This document shows, piece after piece, positions 12,403 through 23,734 of a DNA stretch of 64,000 bases. The position numbers and the translations under genes are program-made. The DNA is from Akebia trifoliata (Eukaryota > Streptophyta > Magnoliopsida > Ranunculales > Lardizabalaceae). Below the pieces are notes generated by a model. That model did no database searches. It was not told the origin of the DNA and worked only from the letters and a program-made list of their open reading frames with translations. Position 1 is the first letter of the stretch; the number at the start of each line of letters is the position of its first letter. Location of the stretch: contig CM030713.1 of NCBI GenBank assembly GCA_017979445.1, forward strand, positions 26,829,163 to 26,893,162. Direction: 5' to 3'.

Positions 12403-13218
12403 ATCCCCCTCCCCTCCCCCTCCCCCCATACAAGATGATTTTTTGAAGGTGTTGTTTTACAAATCGACAAGATAATAATCCAATAACTGTATCGCACATT
12501 AAACAATAATGTAAACAATTTGATATGAGATGAATTTTATGAAGAGAAATTTTTTTTATTTTATGTCATTATCTTTATAAGTGATATGATCAAATTAATA
12601 TGCATTATAATTAGATGGTACGAAAAAGAAGATGCCTAATTCCTACCTCTTATATCAAATCTTTACTAGATTATTTACTGGCTTGACTTGATTGTGAGAT
12701 CATTTGAATTATCAATAAAACCTATATTACTCATAGGGAAAAAGTCGAAAATGCCCTCGTAATAAGCGTCGCTATCTCACAAAAAGATATAATGGGTGAG
12801 GTCCACACTATAATCTCGATTCGCCCTAAAAAAGAGGGAAAATCAAGGGTATGTTGGTAATTATATATAATAATTAAAAAAAAAAAAGAAGTTGATAGAG
12901 AGTTAAAGTTACTTAAAAAAGCTGATGTTTTAATGAATGCGGAAACCAATAAAGTTTGATTGTTGGTTAATTAAAAAAAGAATAATATAATTCCCAAAAT
13001 ACCCCTCTTCCTTTCTTCCCGCTCTAAATGAAAACAAAAAGTTGATAATCAGATGACGACTTCGACGACGATGTTGCTCTATTTCTGACTAGTGGGACCC
13101 ACTTTACAGCTGGACTTTAAGAATCTGTCTGTCCTCCATTACCCCCCCCCCAAATAAATCGAATGGCTTGACGCGCTTCAGCTGCAAAATATTATAATAA
13201 ATTAAAAAACACTGTAAC

Positions 13219-13297
13219 CTCTCTCCCTCTCTCCCTCTCTCTATATAAACACTCTCCTCAAGACCTGAACACGACGTGTCCCCTCCAGACGTCTAAC
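13219..13297 (+). promoter_or_regulatory. TATA box and Y-patch of the EXORDIUM-like gene
   Basis: TATATAAA at 13,242-13,249 sits about 50 bases before the ATG at 13,298, so transcription would start near 13,275 with a very short leader. A CT-rich run (13,219-13,241) lies directly upstream, like the Y-patch of plant core promoters. An ACGT core (CACGACGTGTC, about 13,270) lies between TATA and ATG. Confidence 0.6.
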
Positions 13298-14353
13298 ATG
13301 CGCCAGTGTAGTATCCGCCTGTATCCGGCACCACCACCGGTTCTGGTGCTACTCGGTCTTATTATCTTCTGTCCACTCCTCTTTATCACACCAGTCATTG
13401 GATCTACCCCATGGCCTCATCACAAAATCAATCACACAAACACTGATCTCAAATTCGGTGACTCCAAGAAGTTCGAAGGTTCATCCGAGTTTGTCCACCT
13501 TAAATACCACATGGGCCCAGTCCTCACCACCAACATCACCGTCCATCCAATATGGTACGGCACGTGGCAGAAATCCCAGAAAAAAATCATTCGAGGATTC
13601 ATAAACTCAATCTCATCCGTTAAAACCAAACACCCTTCAGTTTCCGGATGGTGGAAGACCGTACAACTCTATACGGATCAAACCGGTGCGAACATTACCC
13701 GAACCGTTCTACTGGGTGAGGAGAAGAACGACCGGTTCTACTCACATGGTAAGTCACTAACTCGCTTATCAATCCAATCTGTGATTAAAAGCGCCGTGAC
13801 GTCCACTACGCGTCCGTTACCCATCAACCCTAAGAGCGGACTCTATCTCCTCCTCACGTCAGACGATGTACACGTGCAAGATTTCTGTGGACAAGTGTGT
13901 GGTTTCCACTACTTCACATTCCCTTCAATTGTAGGGTACACGCTACCGTACGCGTGGGTGGGTAACTCAGCAAAGCAGTGTCCGGGTGTGTGTGCGTACC
14001 CGTTTGCCGTACCCGTTTATATACCCGGTTTGAAACCGGTCAAAGCACCCAACAGTGATGCGGGGGTTGATGGTATGATAAGTGTGATTGCACATGAGAT
14101 TGCTGAGCTGGCAACGAATCCATTGGTGAATGCTTGGTATGCTGGACAGGACCCTTCTTTTCCAACAGAAATAGCTGATCTATGTGAGGGAATCTATGGA
14201 ACTGGTGGTGGTGGGTCCTACACTGGTCAGATGATGGAGGATCACGATGGTGCCACGTATAATATGAATGGGATGGGAAGGAGGTATTTAGTGCAGTGGG
14301 TTTGGAACCCTGTAGTAAGTTATTGTTCTGGACCTAATGCACTGGATCAGTGA
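13298..14353 (+). CDS. EXORDIUM-like protein (phosphate-induced protein 1 family), secreted
   Basis: This 351-residue, intronless gene matches the EXORDIUM / phi-1 family, cell-wall or apoplast proteins linked to brassinosteroid- and carbon-dependent growth; their biochemical activity is not established. A hydrophobic segment at about residues 13-36 would act as a signal peptide. Family landmarks visible include HMGPVLT...IWYG..W near the N-terminus, FCGQVCGFHYFTFPS in the middle, a Cys pair PGVCAYPFAVP, and VIAHEIAELATNP near residues 263-275, whose H266-E267 and E270 look like a metalloprotease-type HExxE motif. The C-terminal YLVQWVWNPVVSYCSGPNA block is also conserved. Length is usual for EXL3/EXL5-like members. 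The start follows a TATA box by about 50 bases. I cannot say which EXL paralogue it is. Confidence 0.93.
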   Translation: MRQCSIRLYPAPPPVLVLLGLIIFCPLLFITPVIGSTPWPHHKINHTNTDLKFGDSKKFEGSSEFVHLKYHMGPVLTTNITVHPIWYGTWQKSQKKIIRGFINSISSVKTKHPSVSGWWKTVQLYTDQTGANITRTVLLGEEKNDRFYSHGKSLTRLSIQSVIKSAVTSTTRPLPINPKSGLYLLLTSDDVHVQDFCGQVCGFHYFTFPSIVGYTLPYAWVGNSAKQCPGVCAYPFAVPVYIPGLKPVKAPNSDAGVDGMISVIAHEIAELATNPLVNAWYAGQDPSFPTEIADLCEGIYGTGGGGSYTGQMMEDHDGATYNMNGMGRRYLVQWVWNPVVSYCSGPNALDQ

Positions 14354-14378
14354 ATCAATGTTAGTATGGTTTATGTTT

Positions 14379-14384
14379 AATAAA
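14379..14384 (+). terminator. Poly(A) signal of the EXORDIUM-like gene
   Basis: A canonical AATAAA lies 26 bases after the stop codon, followed by T-rich sequence, a plausible 3'-end signal. Confidence 0.5.
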
Positions 14385-14870
14385 CTTATACTTTTTTACT
14401 TGTATTTAATTATAATTAAAAAAGAAAAAAAAAAAAAAATAGATGGATGACATGGTTTCTAGGTAATAGATGTTGTTCCCGCGCGTCTTATTCAAAGTGA
14501 GTTGTTGACAGAGTGAAGATATTTAAATTCCAAGAAAGATGAAGGGTAGATATGGTATTAGGATATTTTCTTTCATAAACTTTTCGTACTACTTGGAGCA
14601 TCTTTTTAATTTTCTCTCCTTTTTATAATGAAAACTCTTTTGCTTCAAGTTTAATAATGAAACATAATTTTAAAATTTTCTGAGTCAACTCGAAACTCAG
14701 AGTGTCATCTTGACTTGACTTGATTTGACTGATGAAATTTTGATTTTAATTCTTCTGGGCTTGATATGAAAATTTGAATGGTTGATGCGGAATTAAAAAT
14801 ACCAGTTGTATCAATCATCATTACACCAATTTTTCCTTTTTTTATTTTTTTTACTTTTATATTTGATGGG

Positions 14871-15000
14871 TAATGATTTTTTGACTCAGAAAATTTCCAC
14901 TCAATCTATACTCGGTTGATGTGGCAAGAGCACATAATCATTGATCTTTTCTTTATGTATCCCAAAAAAAGATCTATGATTTTGTGCTCTTGCTGTTGAG
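14871..15000. mobile_element. Foldback MITE, right end incomplete (GGGATACAC hairpin family)
   Basis: TGATGTGGCAAGAGCACATAATCATTGATCTTTTC pairs with GAAAAAGATC-like, ATGATTTTGTGCTCTTGC on the right around TATGTATCCC. The left arm carries the family's outer segment (ATTTTTTGACTCAGAAAATTTCC), but the matching right outer arm is missing. Confidence 0.6.
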
Positions 15001-15404
15001 ATTTTAATTTAATAATAATGTGAATTGTGCTCGTTTGAGTCGAAGAATCTCATAAGAATTTGTTAAAGAAGAAAAATAGAATGATGATCCTTTTGGATTA
15101 TCTCATATTTATATATATTGAATGGTTTCCAACGATTTCAAGAGGTGTGAGAAAAATAGGGTGCCAATAGTCAAATGGGTCTCTCTTTCGAGACCGAACC
15201 ATTAATTCTCTTGGAGAAAATTGAACCGAAGAAGTGCCTTGTTGTTCATGTATCCTTAATCGTGTCTCTCTTGATATGCATCTCTTTGAAAATAAATTAT
15301 AACTACTTAGGAATTTATCCCTTAAGTAATAACTTATTAAGTTACTTTCAACCAATATAAATTACTTTTTTTCTCTCACTGTTTTGAGTTATACTGTGGA
15401 CCAA

Positions 15405-15655
15405 CACTTGCCATCTGAGTACAATCGAGTGAAAAATTTTGAGTCAGAAAGTCATGACTCTTATGTGATTGTGCGGATTTTTTTTTAGAATCGTGATGAA
15501 TGCAAACGGTCTTGGTACGTAGTTGGGTACGTGGCAATGACACAGAATCATAGATTGTTTTCATTGGGATACACAAGAAAAAGAGGCACAATTATGTACT
15601 CTTACCACACCAGTCACAATGCTCACCGCAAACCAAGACCGCGTGCATTCATCAT
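15405..15655. mobile_element. Foldback MITE, diverged (GGGATACAC hairpin family)
   Basis: It contains GAGTCAGAAAGTCATGA on the left and GGGATACACAAGAAAAAGA with flanking GACACAGAATCATAGATT and GGCACAATTATGTACTCTTACC, like the other members. The arms are interrupted by unrelated bases. Confidence 0.5.
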
Positions 15656-15910
15656 TACTCTTTCTTTTTATAGTCAAGGGTTTGTTCGGCATCACTTCCT
15701 TCCCTAATTGAAGCATTGTAGAATTGTTTGGTCCTTGATTGCCTATGCTCTCAAGCTATCCAAAACTAGTGTCATTTTCGTGTTAAGACTCCAAAATTGT
15801 TTCACATGCTAGTACAATTCTATCTGTGATAAACGAGTGTTGTCTTTCTTGGTAGGGACTCGTGATACTATAGGATCCTAGACCTATAACTTAGCAATTT
15901 TGTTTCACTC

Positions 15911-16066
15911 GTGCTGGAGTGATCTCAAGTTGGAACCTAACATCGCACTTCTTGACATGAAAGTGAATAGTAATCATAAATGTTTTCACTCGTATCTCAA
16001 TGAAAAGCATCTATGGTTTCCATACACTTTCACGTTAAGAAATGCGATATGAAGTCACTTCAGCAT
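15911..16066. mobile_element. Foldback element, second family
   Basis: GTGCTGGAGTGATCTC...CATCGCACTTCTTGACATGAAAGTG pairs with CACTTTCACGTTAAGAAATGCGATATGAAGTCACTTCAGCA. The arms are about 55 bases and the loop about 50. A related copy lies at 18,872-19,040. Confidence 0.7.
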
Positions 16067-16336
16067 TATTGATTTTTTTATTTTTCCTTAATGAGTGTCC
16101 AAAAGATGGACCCGAAAGAATGACTAATACAATGATTCATGTCTTAAGTATCTCTCTATGCGTAAAGGCTAAGGTTGGGTTATAAAAAACAAAAACAAAA
16201 ACATGTTCATATATTCAACGTAGTTAAGATAGATGCATTATAAGTTTCAAAAAGACCAAATTAAAAGTATTGGAAGATATGATGAATATATCTGATAGAA
16301 ATTAATTAGTTGTTTGAGATATTTTGAACATTTATA

Positions 16337-16965
16337 AGAGAGATTTACCCAACATACATGTTGCATTTTTATTACAAAAATTCCCTTGAAGTTCTAACAA
16401 CTCAACAGTTACTTTACTTTATGAAGTTTGTTACCCACCAAACCTCACTTTATCAGGTTTGTTACCGAGCAAACCCTGCAGGGGGGTCCAAATCATAAAA
16501 TTCAAAGTTATGTGGTTAATTTGTTACTTAACATACCTTGGAGTGGATGCAAACCACATCAATTAGTGGCATTCAAAAACATTGATTTGATGTCATTAGG
16601 TTATAAAGGACAAAATTCTAAGCAGTTAAAAAAAAAATCAAATAAAAAATTAATTTTTACTATTGAATTTTAGTTTTAAATTTTAGAGTTCGGTAGTTAT
16701 CTATCTTTAACACCTACAATCAAATTCAAAAGGGCTTCTTTTGTCTTTTGAATATGAGTTTTACCATGAAATCTAGAAGGTTATGTTATTGGATTTGCTA
16801 ATTTGATAGTCCATGTGGACTCAAAGACGCTTAATAAGATTTGAAATCTTACTAAGTTAATCATGATACCTTGATTCGTAAAGTAAGGTTTGTAAAAGTA
16901 ACAAAGTGATAAAGGGAGTTTTTGTAATAAAATTGCAAGAGATAAGTCTGCCCGTAAATCTCTCT
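16337..16965. mobile_element. Long-TIR DNA transposon, non-autonomous, with target duplication
   Basis: A 629-bp element bounded by AGAGAGATTTA and TAAATCTCTCT. The TIRs extend about 50 bases, sharing TTGCA.TTTTTATTACAAAAA.TCCCTT. It is flanked by ATTTATA at 16,330-16,336 and 16,966-16,972, a 7-bp target duplication. It shares ends with the copy at 10,313. Parts of its inside (AAATCTTACTAAGTTA, TGGCATTCAAAAACA) recur at 21,640, 51,550 and 63,800. No transposase frame. Confidence 0.75.
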
Positions 16966-17294
16966 ATTTATAAAGAAGATCAATAATAGAATGAGTGGAA
17001 AGCAACATTTTGGTACAAATTGAGAACCATAGAGAATAAGAGGAAGATTGAAAAATAATTGAAATTTTGGTATAAAGGAGAGAATTTATTTTATCTTTTC
17101 CAACATTCTTACTTTAATCGTAAAAGGTCAAATTTTAAAATAAGACATTTCCGTTGATGTAGATACTAATTTGGGTCTTAGATCTTCTACACTTAGGCAA
17201 GAAGGTTAAAAAACCATTCCCACACCTCAAATCTTGTCATATAGATCTATCAACCAATGCACTAAAAAAAACTATTTCATCAAATAGTGAGGTC

Positions 17295-17572
17295 TAAGTG
17301 GTAAGAATTTAGGTGTGGGAGTGGGATTTCAATATAATCAAAACTCATCCAATAAGCGATGAGAATTTGTAGATTGTGCATCCGATATTCAATATGAGCA
17401 AAATATCCTTGAGGCCACCCGTGAGGGTGTTCCCTCACTTACTTAGCGTGCGTGATGAGTGGACGTTGCATGATCCTAGGGGAGAGTCCCATATGCTTTG
17501 GTTTTGGCCCTAACTTATCTGGTCCCCCTAGTCGGTCATAAGTACGAACACCCCGTTATCAAAAAAGCAAAG
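17295..17572 (+). mobile_element. tRNA-derived SINE, partial
   Basis: It shares CTAAGTGGTAAGA, CCTTGAGG.CACCCGTGAGG, TTCCCTCACTTAC and GGGGAGAGTCCCATATG with the minus-strand SINE at 9095-9343 and ends in TTATCAAAAAAG. The tRNA-like head is rearranged: extra bases lie between the A-box end and the body. Confidence 0.55.
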
Positions 17573-18176
17573 ATGTTAAGAGATTTCTATTTTATTTTTT
17601 CCAAACAAACTTCACATTGGAGTTCTTAAAGGAGACTCTAGTCCGTTAGATCAATTGGCACATTAAGCATTTATGCTTCATGCTACATTGGATCATTACC
17701 ATAGTGGACTTTTTATCTTCTATCTTTGGATAGATATAGCAATGAGTGAACAAATTACCCATGATTCAAGCAAATAATTCATTGTTCTTCCCATTTTCTT
17801 ATACATTATTTTCTATCTTTATGTTTGGAGTGACGTAGGAAAATATCTACAACAAATCATTATTATTCAAGCGATGGTTTATGCATAAAGAATTTTTAAT
17901 TTGAGCCCGGATCCTATACACCCAGGGTGGAGAATTGAAACCTTCCTCCGATACCTCAATACATGCCATGTAAGACTCGTAAGCCACAATCTTAGATATT
18001 AAAACCTAAAATATCTCATTTTCATGATGTCCTTAAATTGTAACTTACATGACATGTATTGAGATGTGGGAGGAGGGTTTCAATTCTCTACTCTTGGTGC
18101 ACATGATCTGGATTCTTTTAATTTTATGATGACTCTCATGTTATAAAGATTTTCTCAATTTAATTAAATTATTGGA

Positions 18177-18429
18177 TTTTTTTTTTTTTTTTTGACAATC
18201 GGGTATCCTTGTAGATAGTGGAGGGTTTGTATCTGGGTTTTGCGCAATTCATAGACCATGGTCTTGTCCAAGGATTAGTCTTGGACCAACACATCACACG
18301 CATCAGGTAAGTGAGGATGCGCCCTCACAGGCGGCCCTTGAGGAATTAATGCTCACATTGATTTTCAAACTCACGACTTACATGCATTAACCACTTATCG
18401 GTCCAAAATTGCCATTGAGCCAACCTCTC
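18177..18429 (-). mobile_element. tRNA-derived SINE
   Basis: On the minus strand it opens GAGAGGTTGGCTCAATGGCA (A-box like). It runs through TCGTGAGTTTGAAAATC (B-box like), CTCAAGGGCCGCCTGTGAGG and CTCACTTACCTGATGCGTG, and ends TTGTCAAAAAAAA. The oligo(A) tail reads as T18 from 18,177 on the plus strand. Same family as the 9095 and 17,295 copies. Confidence 0.7.
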
Positions 18430-18871
18430 ATGGTTTACTGGATAAATCTTATCCTCCCTCTCAAGTTGAAAGAAAGTTTTTCAAAAAAACTATCAAATTC
18501 TTTCAATATCAAATGTTTTCATTACTCGAATGAATTTCTAATAATAATGGACAAGTCAATTAAAGAATAATTTTCATTTAAAAAAATAAATAAATAAGAA
18601 GATTAAGACGAATAAAAAGATAAAATTTTCATGAAACACGTGTTTTAAAAAGTACTTTAAAATTTACAGAAAATATAATTAGGGACAAAATGATGAGGGA
18701 CAATTTCATAAAACTACATTATTAAGGTAAATCATTTCTAAAATATTGAAAAACGAGAAATGGAAGGATGAAACACAAAATTTCACACGTGATATCGATT
18801 CTCACAAATAGAAAAAGGTAAAAGCGGCTAAGGAAGCCAGTTGTTCTCCACATGAACATTTTTTATCGAAT

Positions 18872-19040
18872 AATGCCGAAGTGACCTCAAGATTGGAATT
18901 CACATCGCACACCAAAACGTGAAAGCATATGGGTACCAAAGATGATTTCCTCGAAATAGGAGTGAAAAATATCTTGGGTTCCTATCCACTTTCACATCAA
19001 GATGTACAATATGAGGTCTAATCTTGAGGTCACTCCAGCA
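18872..19040. mobile_element. Foldback element, second family
   Basis: GAAGTGACCTCAAGATTGGAAT.CACATCGCACACCAAAACGTGAAAG pairs with CTTTCACATCAAGATGTACAATATGAGGTCTAATCTTGAGGTCACTCC. The layout is as in the element at 15,911-16,066. Confidence 0.7.
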
Positions 19041-19570
19041 CGACTCTTTTAGAACATAACTCACAATTTCAAACATTAAAAAGCGGGAAACCAATCCCCA
19101 ACGGCATCGCCAAACGCTACCTTAATGTGATAGTCCCCGCTCAAGATACAAACCGATATGCAAGATGTATTTGATTGGACAACATTAATGATAGTAGATG
19201 CATTCGATTTGTGGGCCATAATGGGACAGCTCCATCTAACGGTGCAAAAGGTCACAAAAACCATGCTCACAACAGTAGAATCTCCCGAATCATTGTTTTT
19301 GGCCTTTATCTTGTTGGAAGTTGATCCATCTTTTAAAAAACTTGTAAATATTATTCCCCAACACAATAATGGGATAAGAATGTGTCTTCCCTGTCCCAAC
19401 ATACCACGTGAGACCCTTTATTGGGGAAGTGGGCCTGAAGAATAAGCCACATGGCACCGTGTGATCGTTATTGAAGTTTTATTTTTTTTTATTTTTTTCT
19501 TTTGTCTCGTGAATTATTATTATTATTATTATAAAACGAGTTAGTAGATATTAAGTAGTAATTAGTAGGG

Positions 19571-19769
19571 TGGTTGAATGGTAGTAACTTGGGGTCAAGG
19601 AATCTGTTCTTTCTATGGTCTCAAGTTCAAATCCCACTACCCATAAAAAGTCTTGGTGCCACGCATCGCTCCACGTAGTGGGGTATAGTCTGAGTGCGGG
19701 GCGTAGGGACTAGTCTGGTGCACGCAAGCTAACCCGAATACTCTTTTTTATCCACACAAAAAAAAAAAA
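19571..19769 (+). mobile_element. tRNA-derived SINE with poly(A) tail
   Basis: The head TGGTTGAATGGTAGTAAC is a Pol III A-box-like start and TCAAGTTCAAATCCCAC is a near-consensus B box about 45 bases on. A GC-richer body (CCACGTAGTGGGGTATAG, GTGCGGGGCGTAGGGACTAG) follows, and then TCCACAC plus an A tail. AGTAGGG flanks it at 19,564-19,570 and 19,769-19,775, a probable target duplication. It is a different family from the 9095 copy. Confidence 0.75.
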
Positions 19770-19986
19770 GTAGGGGAAGGAGGGTTTTGAACCAATGGTG
19801 ATATTAACGTTCAACCCTCCCATGTTTTAACCAACTTAGTAAAGTACAACTTGGTCCAGGTCAAATCAAGAATCAAACCGCAAACTGATAGTTTCGGGCT
19901 GGTTTGGTACGTTTTAGACCTAGTTACAGTTTGATTAAATTCTTGATTCAAAACTTGTATAGAATTGAACGCTTATGTAATACATA

Positions 19987-20160
19987 TATACTAAAGTTTT
20001 CTCGTGCCGTAGACGTGAACATCCTCTTTGAGGGTTAAAGGAGTAAAAGAGAAAAATTAATAAAATTAGAAAGTACTGTTAAAAAAAAAGATAAAAAAGA
20101 AAAATTAAAAATTAAAAGGGGTGAAGGGTAGTGTGGACCCATATCTTTAAAATATCCACT
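19987..20160 (-). mobile_element. Helitron-like fragment
   Basis: It carries ACTAAAGTTTTCTCGTGCCG, CTCTTTGAGGGTTAAAGGAG and GGGGTGAAGGGTAGTGTGG, which line up with the better-preserved element at 28,064-28,356. The termini are worn. Confidence 0.4.
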
Positions 20161-20685
20161 AAATTTTGGACAAAAAGTTATTTCATAAAACAAAAAAAAC
20201 AATCTTTCATTATTAAAATATCCTTTTATACGAATGAGGTTATTTCATTATTTGTCCACGATCATCTCTTTTACCTTTCAATGATGATTTCACTACTTTA
20301 TTTACTTCTATATTTTAGAATTATAATAACCTTGACTTATAAGATCGTCGGTTTCCCAATCTACACTCAACTCTATCAAATTTCTAATATTTCAAATTGT
20401 ACCTTACATCAAATATCCTTGGGACTCTAGTTGGGTATTTTATAAACGATACCCACTAAGACCTCAATTCCAAATATTTAGCTTTACAATAGGGGTATGA
20501 TACTCTTCTCGTGTGAATGGGTGATGATTTTTTACTTCAAACTACTACACCTTTAGATTGTTAATGAATGAGTCTTGATATACTATTGTTGTGTTTTCTT
20601 CAATTATCATTCGTCTTAGGACAGTTACAATATCTGATAAAAAGTTTTCAATGTTCAAGTTAGTAATATTTAAAGATGTGTAATG

Positions 20686-20830
20686 ATTTTCTGACGCCCC
20701 CTCTGACACACACCCCCACACAGAACCATAGATACAAATAATCATAAATCTTTTTCTTGTATATCCCGAGGCAAATAATCTACGATTTTGTGATGGGGGC
20801 GTAGGGGAACGTGAGTCGGAGAGGACGTCA
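20686..20830. mobile_element. Foldback MITE, GGGATACAC family variant
   Basis: CACAGAACCATAGATACAAATAATCATAAATCTTTTTC and CTACGATTTTGTGATGGGGGCG form the arms around TGTATATCCCGAGG. The outer ends TTCTGACGCCCCCTCTGAC and GTGAGTCGGAGAGGACGTCA pair only loosely. Confidence 0.5.
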
Positions 20831-21085
20831 TATTAAGTGTATTTGATAGAATCACCTTCTTTAAACCCTAATTTTAGTAATTTCCTTACATTACAAGATC
20901 CCAGGGATCCATCACAATTCATGCCTAGAATTTTCTCCTTTAATTACGCTCATAGAACATTGTCTTTCTTTTACATCCAAAAGTTACCACTTTTGTTCTT
21001 GAATCCGCGTATGATATTACACGATAGCTCTTAATCGATTTAACACAAATCTGGATGCAACATGCATCTTCATGAATATCTTTTT

Positions 21086-21536
21086 GGTTAAATTACACTT
21101 TCACCCCCTATGATTTAGCATAATTTTATGTCAAACCCTTAAAATTTTGACATTTACACTTATCACCCCTATAATCATCTGATGGGTTCAATCAACTCCC
21201 TTCCCACTACTTGTCATCAACCAAAGAGTTAAAACTAATTTTTTACTTTTTATAATGATCATTTTAAACTTTTTTTTTAATGTGTTTTTTTAATATCTAA
21301 AAATATCCCTGTGAAAATTTGAATTTACTTGTGAATGCTCCGACAAGGACATTTTAACAGTTTTAGTTTTTTTTTTATATATTATAAAATATGATAAAAT
21401 GAGAAGGTAAAAAAGTAAAATAAAATTTGAAATTTGACACCTATTTGTGAAAGAGAAGTAAGTGCAATTGTCAAAATGTTAGGAGATCAACACGGAATTA
21501 TGCCAAATCACAAGAGGTCAAAGTGTGATTTATCCT
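21086..21536. mobile_element. MITE with about 80-bp terminal inverted repeats
   Basis: The left end TTAAATTACACTTTCACC, CCTATGATTTAGCATAATT, ATTTTGACATTTACACTTA pairs with the right end TAAGTGCAATTGTCAAAAT, AATTATGCCAAATCACAAG, AAAGTGTGATTTATCC. The inside is AT-rich without coding sequence. The wording is of a type common in plant genomes. Confidence 0.75.
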
Positions 21537-21639
21537 ATCTTTTATATTTAAAAGAAAAAAATTACCGAGAAAAAAAATTAAAATTTTAACTAAAACATGG
21601 GACTATCTAACGTTTTGTAAAATTGTTTAATGGGTTGGA

Positions 21640-21990
21640 AGGCTGGAGATTAGTAAGGCTAATCTTACTAAGTAAGATTTGAAATCATACTAAAAGTCAA
21701 GAACTTACCTTGTGGCATCTAAAATCGTGATCAAAAACTACAGAATTGTAGATAAAAGAATTCTATGAACTTTTAAAAAAAATAAAAAAAAATTTAATCA
21801 TTGAATATTAATTTTAAATTTGAGAGTTTTGCGAGTTTAGTAGTAATCCATTTTCAAAACCTAATCAAACTCACAAAAGATTATTTATTGAATTTTTTTA
21901 TCTGAATTTTTCTATGAAAGCAAAGAGATGTGACATTCATTTAACTCAATTACCTTTAGTAAGATTTCAAATTTAACTACGTTAGTAAGG
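21640..21990. repeat. Copy of the dispersed 'TTACTAAGTTAGTAAGG' repeat
   Basis: It includes CTTACTAAGTAAGATTTGAAAT, CTTACCTTGTGGCATCTAAAA, TTCTATGAACTTTTAAAAA, CATTGAATATTAATTTTAAA, and ends ACGTTAGTAAGG. The same order of phrases is found at 63,800-64,000 and, in part, 10,400-10,700, 16,560-16,900 and 51,545-51,830. Confidence 0.65.
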
Positions 21991-23018
21991 AAAGTGTTTT
22001 TTGGAAAATAGATGGGTGGCTTTTAAATCTTTTAGTAATTTATTAAAAAATATTTTATTTTTTTATAATAAATAATAAAATTAATGTTGTTTTGGTAATT
22101 TTCCCTTTATCTTGAACAGTTGAGTGTGGGGCCCTCTAATAAGATATTTGTTGAGATCGTATCATCCAAGACAACAAAGTTGTACCGTCCACACTCAAAG
22201 GGCAGGGCCCCCCAAATAAGGCTCATTGAGCTTTGTCCAACGACGTACCATAAAAATATAAAACAGTCAAGTCTGTCTTATAAGAAGAATCTGCAACTCA
22301 GTTGGACAAAAGCTTTCATCTTTAGGCTACTATTAACTGACACGTGTCCTAACTTCTTTTTTTTAACTTTATTTTCAACCTGAGACATACCACTTGACCT
22401 TGGTCTTCGTCTTGAGATTAATTGAAAATAACTTAATTAACCTCATCTTCAACATTTAGCCAAAATCCCTTGATCTTTCACTTTCAGAAATCCATCTTCA
22501 CCCACCCCAAAAATCTATATTGTTATTGAAATTTGAAAAATTAACAGATAAAAGTTCTTTTAGATCGAAGATGAGTGTAAAATTTTTACCTTCAAAACTC
22601 TTTTAAGGGGTTTTTAATTAGCGATCTGAGAGAAGGGTATTTAAGTCATTGTCATTAGTACCTATCTCATATCCATAGGATGTATAATCAATTCGAAAGC
22701 ACAGGGGGTATCTTGACATTCCCCAAAAACTTGGAGGGGTGTATCTAAATTACCATAATTATGAACGTATCTACTTTTGAAAAAAGTAGGGCCCATATAT
22801 CAGCGGAGTCTACTGGACATCAATCCTTTTCGCAGTTGTTGGGTCCCCCGACCAACATAATTTGAACCAACTTTCATTCATTGCCCATCACATCCAAATA
22901 GTAAGTGGAACCAATCCGACACTTTCTCGGGTTTGGTTCTTTTATCATAATTATTGGGTTAGTTCCGGATCCATATGGGTCTTGCATTGGGCATTGGGTT
23001 ATTGATCAAGAAACTAAA
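21991..23018. other. Intergenic, no gene recognised
   Basis: Short open frames only (22,120-22,383 has no domain). No clear element boundaries. Confidence 0.45.
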
Positions 23019-23367
23019 GGTCTGTTTTGTTACCACTTTTTGAACTTTTAGTCGAAAAATCTGGAAAAGCACGTTTGTTGATAACGACTTATGCTTCAAT
23101 GGTTTTTGCGAGAAGTCCAAAACTACATTTGTAAGAATCTTTCCTGGTACTGCTTTTGCGCACAAACCACTATGAGAAGCCAACATCGAAAAACTGATGG
23201 GGTTGAAATGACAATTTCACCCACCCCTCATTCTTCTTAACTCATCAATCAAACAAAATAGTAAATTCAACCTCTCTTTTACTTTTTCTACTACGCAGCC
23301 TCTGAGTTTCTACTTCTCCTAGACACAAAATCTTGAAGTAGAAATTTAAATCTATAACAAACAGACC
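23019..23367. mobile_element. Possible hAT-like MITE
   Basis: The ends GGTCTGTTTTGTTA and TAACAAACAGACC form a short imperfect inverted repeat, a wording seen at the ends of some plant hAT-type MITEs. I could not read a clear 8-bp target duplication, so the call is tentative. Confidence 0.45.
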
Positions 23368-23625
23368 CTAAGTAAGTGTTCAATTAGTGAACCACATGTT
23401 CTTGTGAGAAGTTTCCTTCTTTTTATGATAAAAATGAGGGTAATTTAGGAGAAAAGTAAATGTATCTTTAAAAAAATATATAATCGGCCCCACTAAATTG
23501 AACCATGGTCCGACCCTGACCCAATCAATTTGAATAATTTTCGATCTGCTTTTTAAAGCTCTCTTTGATTGTTTGGATATTAACTTCCAACTCCTAATTG
23601 AAGCCGGAAACTTTGGTTTTAAAAA

Positions 23626-23734
23626 GAGAGATTCGATTCAATTGCCACACCAACTTTTGCTAATGCCACACCAAAGAATTGTATACTTCTTGAGGCGGCG
23701 TTTGCAAAAGTTGGTGTAACAATAATAGCTCTCC
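23626..23734. mobile_element. Short MITE of the TTGGGGTGCC family
   Basis: GAGAGATTCGATTCAATTGCC followed by ACACCAACTTTTGCTAATGC pairs with GCAAAAGTTGGTGTAACAATAATAGCTCTC. It is about 109 bases, like the insertion at 49,133-49,254. TTAAAAA lies on both flanks, a possible target duplication in A-rich surroundings. Confidence 0.6.

Noticed and set aside
19158..19445. 95-residue open frame
   Set aside because: No recognisable motif; a frame of similar length lies on the opposite strand, as expected by chance in low-stop sequence.
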